The position numbers were made by a program, and so were the translations under genes. Of a DNA stretch of 35,804 nucleotides, positions 8,153-15,579 are shown one piece after another. Every line of letters starts with the position of its first letter. Position 1 is the first letter of the stretch. Origin of the DNA: Bacteroidales bacterium (GTDB lineage: Bacteria > Bacteroidota > Bacteroidia > Bacteroidales > F082); assembly GCA_016291135.1 (NCBI GenBank), contig JAEFAE010000030.1:1-35804 (forward strand), written 5' to 3'. The notes under the pieces are model-generated. The model was not told the origin of the DNA. It worked only from the letters and a program-made list of their open reading frames with translations, and made no database searches.

Positions 8153-9688
8153 ATGAGAAAATGGATGGTATCAGGGATGGTGCTGGCGCTGCTTGCCGTG
8201 CTGGCCTTTTCCTGCAACAAGAACCGGTTCGACTTCAGCCAGCTGGAATCGGTCGAGGGATCGGGCCATTGGAAGCTACCCGTCGGGTCGGCCCATATTA
8301 CCCTGGAGCAGGTGTTGTCGCAACTGAACGACAACGACATGGTTTCGGCCGACGAAAACGGCAACCTGCAGGTGCAGTACCGTTTTGTGATGGATCCCAT
8401 CATCAAGGGTACCGATGTGATGAAATACAACGATGTGAGTTACAGCGCCCATTTCGAAGTGGACAACCCCTATCAGTACGTGCTGGACAACCCCATCGAC
8501 ACCATGGTCTCGTTCGACCAGTATGTGGAGCTGCGTTCTGATGCTGCGGCCCTGCATTCGGCATACATCAAGTCGGGTGTCATCTTCTTCAGGATGGAAA
8601 GCAACATCGGCCATTTCACCGAGATCGTCTTGCGTTCCGACGACATCTTCGATCCGGATGGGAACCCCTTGGAGCGGACGTTCGAGGTGGGTGAGGAGAT
8701 CGAGCTTGACCTGGCCGGCATCCGGGTGGAGACCGATTCGGCCAACATCCTGCGTTTCTCATACGAGATCCATTACCAGATGTATGATCTGTTGGATCCC
8801 AAGTACCAGTTCGATGCCAGCATCGGGGTGCGCGATTTCTGCATCGGCATGCTGAGCGGCTGGGTCAAGGCCTATGCGGCGCCTTTCGAACTCGACGAGC
8901 CGTTCTCCCTGCCGATCGATCATGTGGTGGGCTCCCTGAAGCTGATCGACACCAAGTTGAAGATCCAGGCCAGGAACTCCTTCCAGCTGTCGGCCCAGTT
9001 GCGGATCGACACCGCCGAGCTCTCCGGCGAGGCGGTGGCGCCTTCCCTGTTGCTCGACCACTATCCCGCCTATTATAACCTCCATTATGCGCCGACGATG
9101 ATCTCGCTGTTCGACGAGACCCTTCGGCTGGAGGTGAGCACCGACCATAACCGGATCTATGCCTCGGGTGAGTTCATCTTCAACCCCGAAGGCATGGAGA
9201 ACCTGGTGACGGTGTACGACACTTCTTCCATCGGGGTGGCCGCCGAGGCGGTGGTTCCCATGAAGTTCAACATCCCCGGCGTCTATTACCTGGACACCCT
9301 GTCGATGCGCCTGTCCGAGATCGATTATCCTCAAGCCATCCAGGAGGTGATCCTGCATCTGGCGTTTGACTCGGAGATCCCCTTCAACTTGAAGGCCCAG
9401 CTCTTCACCATGGACAGTGTGACGGGCATGGTGACCGATTCGTTGTTCGAAAACGACCATTTCATCGCAGGTGCCTTCGAAGGACGGCCGGTGCGTACGG
9501 AGGCTTCGATCTCGGTGACCCAGAAACGGCTGGCCAGCCTGTTTGCAGCCAACAAGCTGATCATGCGCTTCGCCATCGACACCGACAACCGCGATGTGCT
9601 CCTGAACCTGGAGAACGGCCTGGGCGTGGCGCTGAAGATGGATGTGATCTACGACGGTGAATTGTATCATGTTGGACAATACGAATAG
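8153..9688 (+). CDS. Bacteroidales lipoprotein of unknown function
   Basis: This 511-residue protein has a lipoprotein signal peptide with lipobox LAFSC (Cys21). The residues after it (NKN, no acidic surface-export signal) do not clearly say which face of the outer membrane it occupies. The rest is rich in beta-strand-like alternation, with repeated asymmetric segments such as LQVQYRFVMDPI and LSAQLRIDTAEL. No catalytic motif is recognised. It is directly followed by a DUF5723 outer-membrane protein gene after 12 bases with a strong Shine-Dalgarno (AGGAGG), so the two are very probably cotranscribed and may form an outer-membrane pair. I do not recognise a named family. A structural or adhesin-like role is only a guess. 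Confidence 0.8.
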   Translation: MRKWMVSGMVLALLAVLAFSCNKNRFDFSQLESVEGSGHWKLPVGSAHITLEQVLSQLNDNDMVSADENGNLQVQYRFVMDPIIKGTDVMKYNDVSYSAHFEVDNPYQYVLDNPIDTMVSFDQYVELRSDAAALHSAYIKSGVIFFRMESNIGHFTEIVLRSDDIFDPDGNPLERTFEVGEEIELDLAGIRVETDSANILRFSYEIHYQMYDLLDPKYQFDASIGVRDFCIGMLSGWVKAYAAPFELDEPFSLPIDHVVGSLKLIDTKLKIQARNSFQLSAQLRIDTAELSGEAVAPSLLLDHYPAYYNLHYAPTMISLFDETLRLEVSTDHNRIYASGEFIFNPEGMENLVTVYDTSSIGVAAEAVVPMKFNIPGVYYLDTLSMRLSEIDYPQAIQEVILHLAFDSEIPFNLKAQLFTMDSVTGMVTDSLFENDHFIAGAFEGRPVRTEASISVTQKRLASLFAANKLIMRFAIDTDNRDVLLNLENGLGVALKMDVIYDGELYHVGQYE

Positions 9689-9700
9689 GAGGGAGCAGCC

Positions 9701-11113
9701 ATGAGAAAGAAAAGGATCGTTTTGACAGCGTTTTTGTTGGCGGCTTGGAGCGCCTTCAGTATGGCTCAGTCGGTTTCGCCTGTTGATTTCATGCGCAACA
9801 ACCCGAGGTCGATGTTTGCCAATCCAGCCACCTATACGGCGGAATTCGGCTATTTCGACATGGGACTGGGCGGCATCAACATCGGGGTGCAGAACATCGG
9901 CTTGAAATACGACCGGTTCTTCCGTTTCAACGAATACGGACAGCCTGTGGCGATGGATTTGGACCAAGGGCTCAAGAGCCTTCATAGAAACAACTTCGTC
10001 AACACGAGTGTGGATTTCGACATCTTCCATTGCGGACGCCGTACCCGCCATGGTTTTTTCACCTACAGCCATCGTTTCCGTGAGATCGAGTCGTTCCACT
10101 ACAACAAGGACATGATGGCCCTGTTGCTGCAGGGTAACGCCAATTTCCTGGGTGAGGAACATCCCGCGGTGGTCAAGCTGGGCGTCGCTGCCCGGGCCTG
10201 GCAGGAGTTCAACCTGGGCTATCAGATGTGTCTCGACTACCATTGGAACATCGGTTTCCGGGTGAAGTTCCTGATGGGCTATGCCGATGGCAAGTCGCGC
10301 CAGCTGGGTGCGACCCTGGTCACCGACCCCGACAGCTATGCGCTGACCCTCACGGGTGGTCTCGATGCCCGGGCCACGCTGCCTTACGAGATCGACTATG
10401 TGGACGGCACGTTCAAGATCAAGGACGGCCGTTTCAACATCATGAACCTGATGAAGAACTACGGCGGTGGCATCGACTTGGGAGCGGAGTACCGCTTCAA
10501 CGACGAGTTTGGCGTGGATGCTGCGATCAACGACTTGGGCCTCATCCATTGGAACAACTTCTCGATGCGGCTGACCGGTGACGTGAAAGACGGCGGATCG
10601 TTATACCACGACGGGGCTTTCGTTTTCTCCGGACTGACCGAGGAACAGGTCCAGGGGATGATCGACGACCCTCATTATCTCGGTGCGTTTGTCGATTCCC
10701 TGAGCCAGTATTACGATATCCAATCGGAACACCTGAAAGGCTATTTCACGGGGCTGAACACCTCGGTGATGGTCCGTGGGTATTGGGATGTGACGGAAGA
10801 AAACCGTTTTGCCGCCCAGCTATGGGGACGCTACAACGGCCTCCGGTTCCAGCCTGCCTTGACCCTCGCCTACAACGGGGCCTTCTCCGACCAGTTTGAC
10901 GTGGTGGCCACCTATACCATGATGCCAGGCAGTTACGCCAACCTTGGCGTCGGCTTGAGCGCCAACCTCGGCGGCTTGCTGGTGTACGTGGCTTCCAACA
11001 ACGTGTTCGGCTTCCTGAATCCCGCCAACGCTTCGAACCTGAACGTCCAGTTCGGCATCTCCTTCACCGGTGCGGATCGGGTCAAACGGAGCGAGCGGTT
11101 GGTGATGCAATGA
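9701..11113 (+). CDS. DUF5723-like outer-membrane beta-barrel protein
   Basis: This 470-residue protein starts with a Sec signal peptide (MRKKRIVLTAFLLAAWSAFSMAQ). It continues with a barrel-like pattern of alternating aromatic/hydrophobic and polar residues. The N-terminal motif DFMRNNPRSMFANPATYTAEFGYFDMG and the later LGAEYRFNDEFGVDAAINDLG resemble DUF5723 / PorV-like barrels of Bacteroidota. It is likely an outer-membrane protein with its lipoprotein partner encoded upstream. An AGGAGG Shine-Dalgarno at about 9687-9693 supports the ATG at 9701. The stop codon overlaps the start of the downstream radical SAM gene (ATGA, 11110-11113), which ties this envelope pair to a redox enzyme. Function of the family is unknown to me. 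Confidence 0.8.
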   Translation: MRKKRIVLTAFLLAAWSAFSMAQSVSPVDFMRNNPRSMFANPATYTAEFGYFDMGLGGINIGVQNIGLKYDRFFRFNEYGQPVAMDLDQGLKSLHRNNFVNTSVDFDIFHCGRRTRHGFFTYSHRFREIESFHYNKDMMALLLQGNANFLGEEHPAVVKLGVAARAWQEFNLGYQMCLDYHWNIGFRVKFLMGYADGKSRQLGATLVTDPDSYALTLTGGLDARATLPYEIDYVDGTFKIKDGRFNIMNLMKNYGGGIDLGAEYRFNDEFGVDAAINDLGLIHWNNFSMRLTGDVKDGGSLYHDGAFVFSGLTEEQVQGMIDDPHYLGAFVDSLSQYYDIQSEHLKGYFTGLNTSVMVRGYWDVTEENRFAAQLWGRYNGLRFQPALTLAYNGAFSDQFDVVATYTMMPGSYANLGVGLSANLGGLLVYVASNNVFGFLNPANASNLNVQFGISFTGADRVKRSERLVMQ

Positions 11114-11718
11114 CAGCGGCCAAGGTCATCGGCATCTCCCGGCATCGGTTGGCCACCGATGGCGACGGTGTGACCACCTTGGTGGCCTTCAACGGCTGTC
11201 CCTTGCGTTGCAAATACTGCTTGAATTACACCTGTTGGGACCCGACAAAAGGTCGGGAATACACCCCCGAGTCGCTTTTCGCTGAAGTCAAGATCGACCA
11301 GCTCTATTTTCTGGCCACCAAGGGTGGTGTGACCTTCGGCGGGGGTGAACCCATGCTGCAGGTGGACTTCATCAAGGAATTCCGTGCCTTGTGCGGTCCC
11401 CAATGGCAGCTGCTGGCGGAGACCAGTCTCAACGTGCCTTTCGAAAAGATGGAGGCGCTTGATCCCGTGTTGGACGGCTATATCGTGGATATCAAAGACA
11501 TGAACCCCGAGATCTATCGGGCATATACTGGGAAAGATAATTTATTGACATTGAAGAATTTGGAATGGCTTTTGCAGCGTAGAGGCGCCGAAAGCATTAT
11601 GGTACGCGTTCCCCATATTCCTGATTTCAATACGGATGAAGCTGTGGCGCAAAGCATGGAGCGCCTCAAGGTCATGGGGGTGAAGCATTTCGATGAGTTC
11701 AATTATATAATAAGGTGA
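11110..11718 (+). CDS. Small radical SAM enzyme (activase-like)
   Basis: This 202-residue protein has the radical SAM motif CPLRCKYC (CxxxCxxC, residues about 34-41) and a GGE-type SAM-binding segment (TFGGGEPMLQ). It resembles pyruvate-formate-lyase-activating enzymes and related glycyl-radical activases, but is shorter than the usual 240-300 residues and lacks inserted ferredoxin clusters. No glycyl radical enzyme gene is nearby, so the substrate is unknown. It overlaps the upstream outer-membrane protein gene by four bases and is followed 4 bases later by a small Cys-rich membrane protein gene. The Shine-Dalgarno-like AAGGTGA of that gene covers the stop of this one. The last 60 or so codons are clearly more AT-rich than the first 140. 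Confidence 0.85.
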   Translation: MTAAKVIGISRHRLATDGDGVTTLVAFNGCPLRCKYCLNYTCWDPTKGREYTPESLFAEVKIDQLYFLATKGGVTFGGGEPMLQVDFIKEFRALCGPQWQLLAETSLNVPFEKMEALDPVLDGYIVDIKDMNPEIYRAYTGKDNLLTLKNLEWLLQRRGAESIMVRVPHIPDFNTDEAVAQSMERLKVMGVKHFDEFNYIIR

Positions 11719-11722
11719 AATT

Positions 11723-12136
11723 ATGGCCAAAGGAAAACAAACTTGCAAGATCTTGAAGGAAATCCGCCGGAAGATTGCGGAGGAGAATGATATTAACTTG
11801 GTGATCGAGGAATGCACCTATAAAGGTGACTGCCTCGGCACCTGCCCGAGGTGTGAGGCGGAAGTGCGTTACCTGGAACGTGAGCTGGAGAAACGTCAGC
11901 GTATGGGCAAGGCGGCGGTCATTGCCGGCTTGTCGCTGGGGACGATGCTCACCGCCTCGTCCTGTTCTCATCTCGGTCCTCAGGTCACGGGAAGGGTGCC
12001 CGCCACCCCTGATCCCCCAGCGACTACCTTGCCGACGGATACCACCGACCCCGATGGACCGTATCTGTTAGAAGGTGATGTGTTGGCGCCGGAGCCGGAT
12101 ACGATCGAGATACCGGGGCCGGATGAAAAAGAATAA
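11723..12136 (+). CDS. Small Cys-rich single-pass membrane protein next to radical SAM enzyme
   Basis: This 137-residue protein has three parts. The first is a charged N-terminal region with Cys8 and a cluster Cys31, Cys37, Cys41, Cys44 (EECTYKGDCLGTCPRCEAE). It is followed by a basic stretch (ERELEKRQRMGK) and one hydrophobic segment (about residues 63-80). The rest is a Pro/Thr/Asp-rich tail to the end. By the positive-inside rule the Cys cluster is cytoplasmic and the tail periplasmic. The spacing Cys37-x3-Cys41-x2-Cys44 equals that of a radical SAM cluster site, but no TIM-barrel is present. It could bind a metal or Fe-S cluster or be a substrate of the adjacent enzyme. I have the impression that similar proteins follow radical SAM genes in other Bacteroidales. 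Function is unknown. Confidence 0.75.
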   Translation: MAKGKQTCKILKEIRRKIAEENDINLVIEECTYKGDCLGTCPRCEAEVRYLERELEKRQRMGKAAVIAGLSLGTMLTASSCSHLGPQVTGRVPATPDPPATTLPTDTTDPDGPYLLEGDVLAPEPDTIEIPGPDEKE

Positions 12137-12189
12137 CGTTTCCTTTGATTCAAAAACAGAAGGTTTTTCTTTTTGTGTCGAAAAAGCCG

Positions 12190-12198
12190 TACCTTTGC
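12190..12198 (+). promoter_or_regulatory. -7 element for ftcD
   Basis: TACCTTTGC is an exact match to TAnnTTTGC, 40 bases upstream of the ftcD ATG. It gives ftcD a promoter separate from hutI and the genes between. A well-spaced -33 TTG was not found. Confidence 0.65.
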
Positions 12199-12237
12199 AG
12201 CCCAATTGGAACCGATTATTATTAAATCTCAATTATA

Positions 12238-13935
12238 ATGAAACAATTGATCGAATGCGTGCCGAATATCAGTGAAGGCCGCGATAAAAACATCATTGAC
12301 CAAGTTACTGCTGAAATCGAGAAAGTGGAAGGCGTGAAGCTGCTGGACGTGGATCCCGGTATGACGACCAACCGCACCGTCATCACCTTCGTGGGTGAGC
12401 CCGAGCCTGTGTGCGAAGCCGCCTACCGCGTGGTGAAGAAAGCCGCCGAACTCATCGACATGAGCCAGCACCACGGTGCCCACCCGCGTCAGGGCGCTAC
12501 CGACGTGTGCCCCCTCATCCCTGTGAGCAACATCACCATGGAAGAGGTGGTCGAATATGCCCACAAGCTCGGCAAGCGCCTCGGCGACGAGCTGGACATC
12601 CCGATCTACTGCTACGAAGAGGCCGCCTACATCAAGGAGCGCCGCAACCTCGCTTACTGCCGCACGGGTGAGTACGAGAGTCTGGCCTCGCGCCTTGGCA
12701 CCGAGCAGTGGAAGCCCGACTTCGGTCCCAACGAATGGAACGAGCATGTGGCCCACACGGGTGCCACCCAGGTGGGTGCCCGCGACTTCCTCGTGGCCAT
12801 CAACTATAACCTCAACACCACCTCGACGCGCCGCGCCAATGCCATCGCTTTCGACGTCCGTGAAAAGGGCCGTCCGATGCGTGAAGGCGGCAAGGTGACT
12901 GGCAAGCCGATGAAAGACGAGAACGGCAAGCCGATCATGATCCCCGGCACCCTGAAGGCCACCAAGGCCATCGGTTGGTTCATCGAGGATTACGGCATCG
13001 CCCAAGTGTCGATGAACATCACCAACATCAGCGTGTCGCCCGTCCACGTGTGCTTCGAGGAGGTCTGTGCCAAGGCCGCTGCCCGTGGCGTGCGTGTCAC
13101 CGGTTGCGAGATCGTGGGTCTGGTTCCCAAGAAGGTGCTGATGGATGCCGGCAGGTTCTACCTGGCCAAGCAGCAGCGCAGCCTTGGCGTGAGCGAGGAG
13201 GAGATCATGAAGATCGCCATCAAGTCGATGGGCTTGGACGACCTGAAGCCTTTCGACCCGAAAGAGAAGGTCATCGAATACCTCATCGAAGACCACAGCC
13301 AGAAAAAGCTGGTCGACATGACCTGCACCGGCTTCGCCAACGAGACCGCTAGCGAAAGCCCCGCTCCGGGTGGTGGCTCCATCTCGGCCTACATGGGTGC
13401 CCTGGGCGCTTCGTTGGCCACGATGGTCGCCAACCTGTCGTCGCACAAGCCGGGCTGGGACGAGCGCTGGGAGGAGTTCTCCAACTGGGCCGTCAAGGGT
13501 CAGGCCATCAAAGACGAGCTGCTGGAACTGGTCGACGAGGATACCAACGCCTTCAACAAGATCATGGATGCCTTTGGCTTGCCGAAGAAGACCGACGAAG
13601 AAAAGGCTGCCCGTAGCGCCGCCATCCAAGAGGCCACCAAGTATGCCACCCAGGTGCCTTTCCGCACGATGAAGGTCGCCTTCAAGGCCTTCGAGGTGGT
13701 CCGTGCCATGGCCGAGACCGGCAACCCGAACTCCGTCACCGACGCCGGCGTGGGTGCCTTGTGTGCCCGTTCTGCCGTGATGGGTGCCCATCTGAACGTG
13801 AAGATCAACGCCGCCTCCTTGAAAGACGAGGAGTTCAAGGCCCAGATCCTGAAGGATGCCGCTGAGATTGAAGCCGCAGCCCTCAAGGAAGAGGCTGAGA
13901 TCCTGGCCATCGTCAACAGAGTAATTGAGGGATAA
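12238..13935 (+). CDS. ftcD: Bifunctional glutamate formimidoyltransferase / formimidoyltetrahydrofolate cyclodeaminase
   Basis: This 565-residue fusion first transfers the formimino group of formiminoglutamate to tetrahydrofolate, then cyclodeaminates the product to 5,10-methenyl-THF and ammonia. It joins histidine degradation to one-carbon metabolism. The transferase half (residues 1 to about 330) starts MKQLIECVPNISEGRD and has the catalytic histidine in HHGAHPRQGATD (His82). The cyclodeaminase half (about 350-560) contains ESPAPGGGSISAYMGALGA, an FchA/FTCD-C signature. The arrangement and length match vertebrate and Bacteroidota FTCD, whereas many bacteria carry FchA separately. It completes the HutI step encoded about 4 kb upstream. 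It is followed by two REP-like repeats rather than by another metabolic gene. Confidence 0.95.
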   Translation: MKQLIECVPNISEGRDKNIIDQVTAEIEKVEGVKLLDVDPGMTTNRTVITFVGEPEPVCEAAYRVVKKAAELIDMSQHHGAHPRQGATDVCPLIPVSNITMEEVVEYAHKLGKRLGDELDIPIYCYEEAAYIKERRNLAYCRTGEYESLASRLGTEQWKPDFGPNEWNEHVAHTGATQVGARDFLVAINYNLNTTSTRRANAIAFDVREKGRPMREGGKVTGKPMKDENGKPIMIPGTLKATKAIGWFIEDYGIAQVSMNITNISVSPVHVCFEEVCAKAAARGVRVTGCEIVGLVPKKVLMDAGRFYLAKQQRSLGVSEEEIMKIAIKSMGLDDLKPFDPKEKVIEYLIEDHSQKKLVDMTCTGFANETASESPAPGGGSISAYMGALGASLATMVANLSSHKPGWDERWEEFSNWAVKGQAIKDELLELVDEDTNAFNKIMDAFGLPKKTDEEKAARSAAIQEATKYATQVPFRTMKVAFKAFEVVRAMAETGNPNSVTDAGVGALCARSAVMGAHLNVKINAASLKDEEFKAQILKDAAEIEAAALKEEAEILAIVNRVIEG

Positions 13936-13959
13936 GAGACACCGTCTTTAGGGTATAAG

Positions 13960-14005
13960 AACCCCGTAGGGGTTTAATCTCGGTAGCCAGGGGTGGAACC
14001 CCTGG
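13960..14005 (+). repeat. REP-like two-hairpin element, copy B
   Basis: Hairpin 1 is AACCCC-GTA-GGGGTT (13960-13974). The linker TAATCTCGGTAG follows, then a second palindrome CCAGGGGTGGAACCCCTGG (13987-14005). It is the first of two adjacent copies in the gap between ftcD and rpmG. Confidence 0.8.
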
Positions 14006-14025
14006 ATTAAAAAGGGCGCAGGATG

Positions 14026-14082
14026 AACCCCGTAGGGGTTCAATCTCGGTAACCCGGGGTTCCGCCACAGCGGAACCCCGGG
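14026..14082 (+). repeat. REP-like two-hairpin element, copy C
   Basis: Hairpin 1 is identical to copy B (14026-14040) and the linker CAATCTCGGTAA differs by two bases. Hairpin 2 is a longer perfect 13-bp stem (14053-14065 with 14070-14082, CCCGGGGTTCCGC) around a CACA loop. It stands tandem to copy B with 20 bases between them. Confidence 0.8.
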
Positions 14083-14122
14083 CACCCATGACGGATTTTT
14101 TGAAAAAATAGTGTTTTTGCCC

Positions 14123-14153
14123 TTGTCAATTAAAAAAAATGTTCTAATTTTGC
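14123..14153 (+). promoter_or_regulatory. Bacteroidota-type promoter of the rpmG unit
   Basis: A -33 TTG (14123-14125) is followed after 19 bases by the -7 element TAATTTTGC (14145-14153), which matches TAnnTTTGC. The ribosomal protein gene begins 30 bases later. This agrees with rpmG being first in its transcript here, without rpmB before it. Confidence 0.65.
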
Positions 14154-14183
14154 AGTCCGAAATTTTGAAAGGAAAGATAAGCT

Positions 14184-14372
14184 ATGTCAAAGAAACAGAA
14201 AGACGCACGTATCAAGGTGATCCTCGAGTGCACAGAGCATAAGGCAAGCGGTATGCCCGGTACTTCTCGTTACTTTACCTTCAAGAACAAGAAGAACACC
14301 CCCGACCGTCTTGAATTGATGAAGTATAACCCGATTTTGAAAAGAATGACCCTCCACAAGGAGATCAAATAA
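14184..14372 (+). CDS. rpmG: 50S ribosomal protein L33
   Basis: This 62-residue protein reads as Bacteroidota-type L33. [20 protein letters not shown] is followed by [19 protein letters not shown] and a typical HKEIK end. It has a single cysteine and so is a zinc-free form. In many Bacteroidota rpmB (L28) directly precedes rpmG. Here the preceding 248 bases contain only REP-like repeats and a promoter, so L28 must be encoded elsewhere. It is followed after 9 bases by the DUF4295 gene. Confidence 0.95.
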   Translation: MSKKQKDARIKVILECTEHKASGMPGTSRYFTFKNKKNTPDRLELMKYNPILKRMTLHKEIK

Positions 14373-14381
14373 GTAAGAGCT

Positions 14382-14534
14382 ATGGCAAAGAAAGTAGTTG
14401 CTACCCTTCGTACCCTGGGTAAAGAATACAGCAAGGTCATCCGCATGAAGCGTTCTGAGAAGACCGGCGCCTATTATTTTGAAGAGACCATCGTTCCTGT
14501 CGACAAGGTTCAGGAATTCCTCGCCAAAAGATAA
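14382..14534 (+). CDS. DUF4295 family small basic protein
   Basis: This 50-residue, strongly basic protein starts MAKKVVATLRTLGKEYSKVI and ends EFLAKR. This is the DUF4295 family, found almost only in Bacteroidota and nearly always between rpmG and ftsY. Its size, charge and constant ribosomal neighbourhood suggest a ribosome-associated role, which is inferred. The gene is nine bases downstream of rpmG and is followed by an intrinsic terminator. Confidence 0.92.
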   Translation: MAKKVVATLRTLGKEYSKVIRMKRSEKTGAYYFEETIVPVDKVQEFLAKR

Positions 14535-14560
14535 GTTGCGTTTCTTAACAACCAAAATAC

Positions 14561-14598
14561 AATAGCTTTTCCATGACGCTATGGGAGAGCTATTTTTT
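14561..14598 (+). terminator. Intrinsic terminator after rpmG-DUF4295
   Basis: A 14-bp stem (14561-14574 with 14581-14594, AATAGCT...AGCTATT, including two G-U pairs) has a 6-base loop and is followed by six T. It probably sets the high-level ribosomal transcript apart from ftsY, which must rely on read-through or a weak promoter just upstream. Confidence 0.8.
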
Positions 14599-14617
14599 CG
14601 TGTAATAAAGTGAAGCT

Positions 14618-15571
14618 ATGGGCCTGTTTTCATTTTTAACCAAAAAGAAAGAACAAAAAGAAGACCTGGACAAAGGGTTGGAAAAGACCAAGACCAGCGT
14701 TTTCAGCCGCATTTCCCACGCCATCGCCGGCAAATCGAAAGTCGATGACGAGGTGCTCGACAACCTGGAGGAGATCCTGATCACCTCCGATGTGGGCGTC
14801 GATACCACCCTCAAGATCATCGAGCGCATCGAGAAAAGGGTGGCGCGTGACAAGTATGTCGGTACCGATGAGTTGAACACCATCCTCAAGGAGGAGATCA
14901 TGGCGTTGTTGCAGGAAAACCAGTCCGGCGACGGCACCACCTTCGACATCACGGGCCAGAAACCCTACGTGATCATGGTGGTGGGTGTCAACGGCGTGGG
15001 CAAGACCACGACCATCGGCAAGTTGGCGCATAACTTCAAGAAGGCAGGCAAGAAGGTGGTGCTGGGTGCCTCCGACACTTTCCGCGCCGCTGCGGTGGAG
15101 CAGCTCCAGATCTGGGCTGACCGCGTGGGTGTGCCCATCGTCCAGCAGGGCATGGGGGCCGACCCGGCTTCCGTGGCTTACGACACCGTGAAATCGGCCG
15201 TGGCTCAGGATGCCGACGTGGTGATCATCGATACCGCCGGCCGTCTTCACAACAAGGTGAACCTGATGCGTGAGCTTACCAAGATCAAGATGGTGATGCA
15301 GAAGGTCATCCCCGATGCGCCCCATGAGGTGTTGCTGGTACTCGATGCCTCCACGGGCCAAAATGCCATCGAGCAGGCCAAGCAGTTCACCGCCGCCACC
15401 GAGGTCAACGCCTTGGCGCTGACCAAGCTCGACGGCACCGCCAAGGGCGGCGTCGTCATCGGCATCTCCGACCAGTTCAAGATCCCGGTCAAGTACATCG
15501 GCGTCGGCGAAGGCATCGACCACTTGCAGGTGTTCGACCGGAAAGCGTTTGTGGATTCTCTGTTTGAATAA
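14618..15571 (+). CDS. ftsY: Signal recognition particle receptor FtsY
   Basis: This 317-residue SRP-type GTPase docks the signal recognition particle and nascent membrane proteins at the SecYEG translocon. The N and G domains are clear. The P-loop is GVNGVGKTTT (about residues 123-132). SDTFRAAAVEQL, DTAGRLHNK, VLDASTGQNA and TKLDGTAKGG carry the G motifs. The N-terminal acidic A domain typical of enterobacterial FtsY is reduced to a short Lys/Glu-rich stretch (about 25 residues), as is usual in Bacteroidota. It lies 20 bases after a terminator and is followed 8 bases later by a lipoprotein gene that interrupts the common ftsY-rimO order. Confidence 0.96.
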   Translation: MGLFSFLTKKKEQKEDLDKGLEKTKTSVFSRISHAIAGKSKVDDEVLDNLEEILITSDVGVDTTLKIIERIEKRVARDKYVGTDELNTILKEEIMALLQENQSGDGTTFDITGQKPYVIMVVGVNGVGKTTTIGKLAHNFKKAGKKVVLGASDTFRAAAVEQLQIWADRVGVPIVQQGMGADPASVAYDTVKSAVAQDADVVIIDTAGRLHNKVNLMRELTKIKMVMQKVIPDAPHEVLLVLDASTGQNAIEQAKQFTAATEVNALALTKLDGTAKGGVVIGISDQFKIPVKYIGVGEGIDHLQVFDRKAFVDSLFE

Positions 15572-15579
15572 GATGTGTT

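Noticed and set aside
8759..10549. 596-codon minus-strand open frame across two plus-strand genes
   Set aside because: It spans the junction of the lipoprotein and DUF5723 genes, both with signal peptides and ribosome-binding sites; its composition is that of complementary codons.
11940..11968. Lipobox (TASSC) in the small Cys-rich protein
   Set aside because: It lies after residue 77, behind a long charged, Cys-rich N-terminal part, so it cannot be a normal lipoprotein signal; a single-pass membrane protein is more likely.
12229..13791. 520-codon minus-strand open frame opposite ftcD
   Set aside because: ftcD is unmistakable on the plus strand. The mirror frame arises from strong codon bias (rare stop complements).
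13960..14082. Riboswitch or structured RNA between ftcD and rpmG
   Set aside because: The two hairpin units repeat each other and recur at 5657 and 21667 in unrelated contexts, one of them inverted, so a dispersed repeat explains them better.
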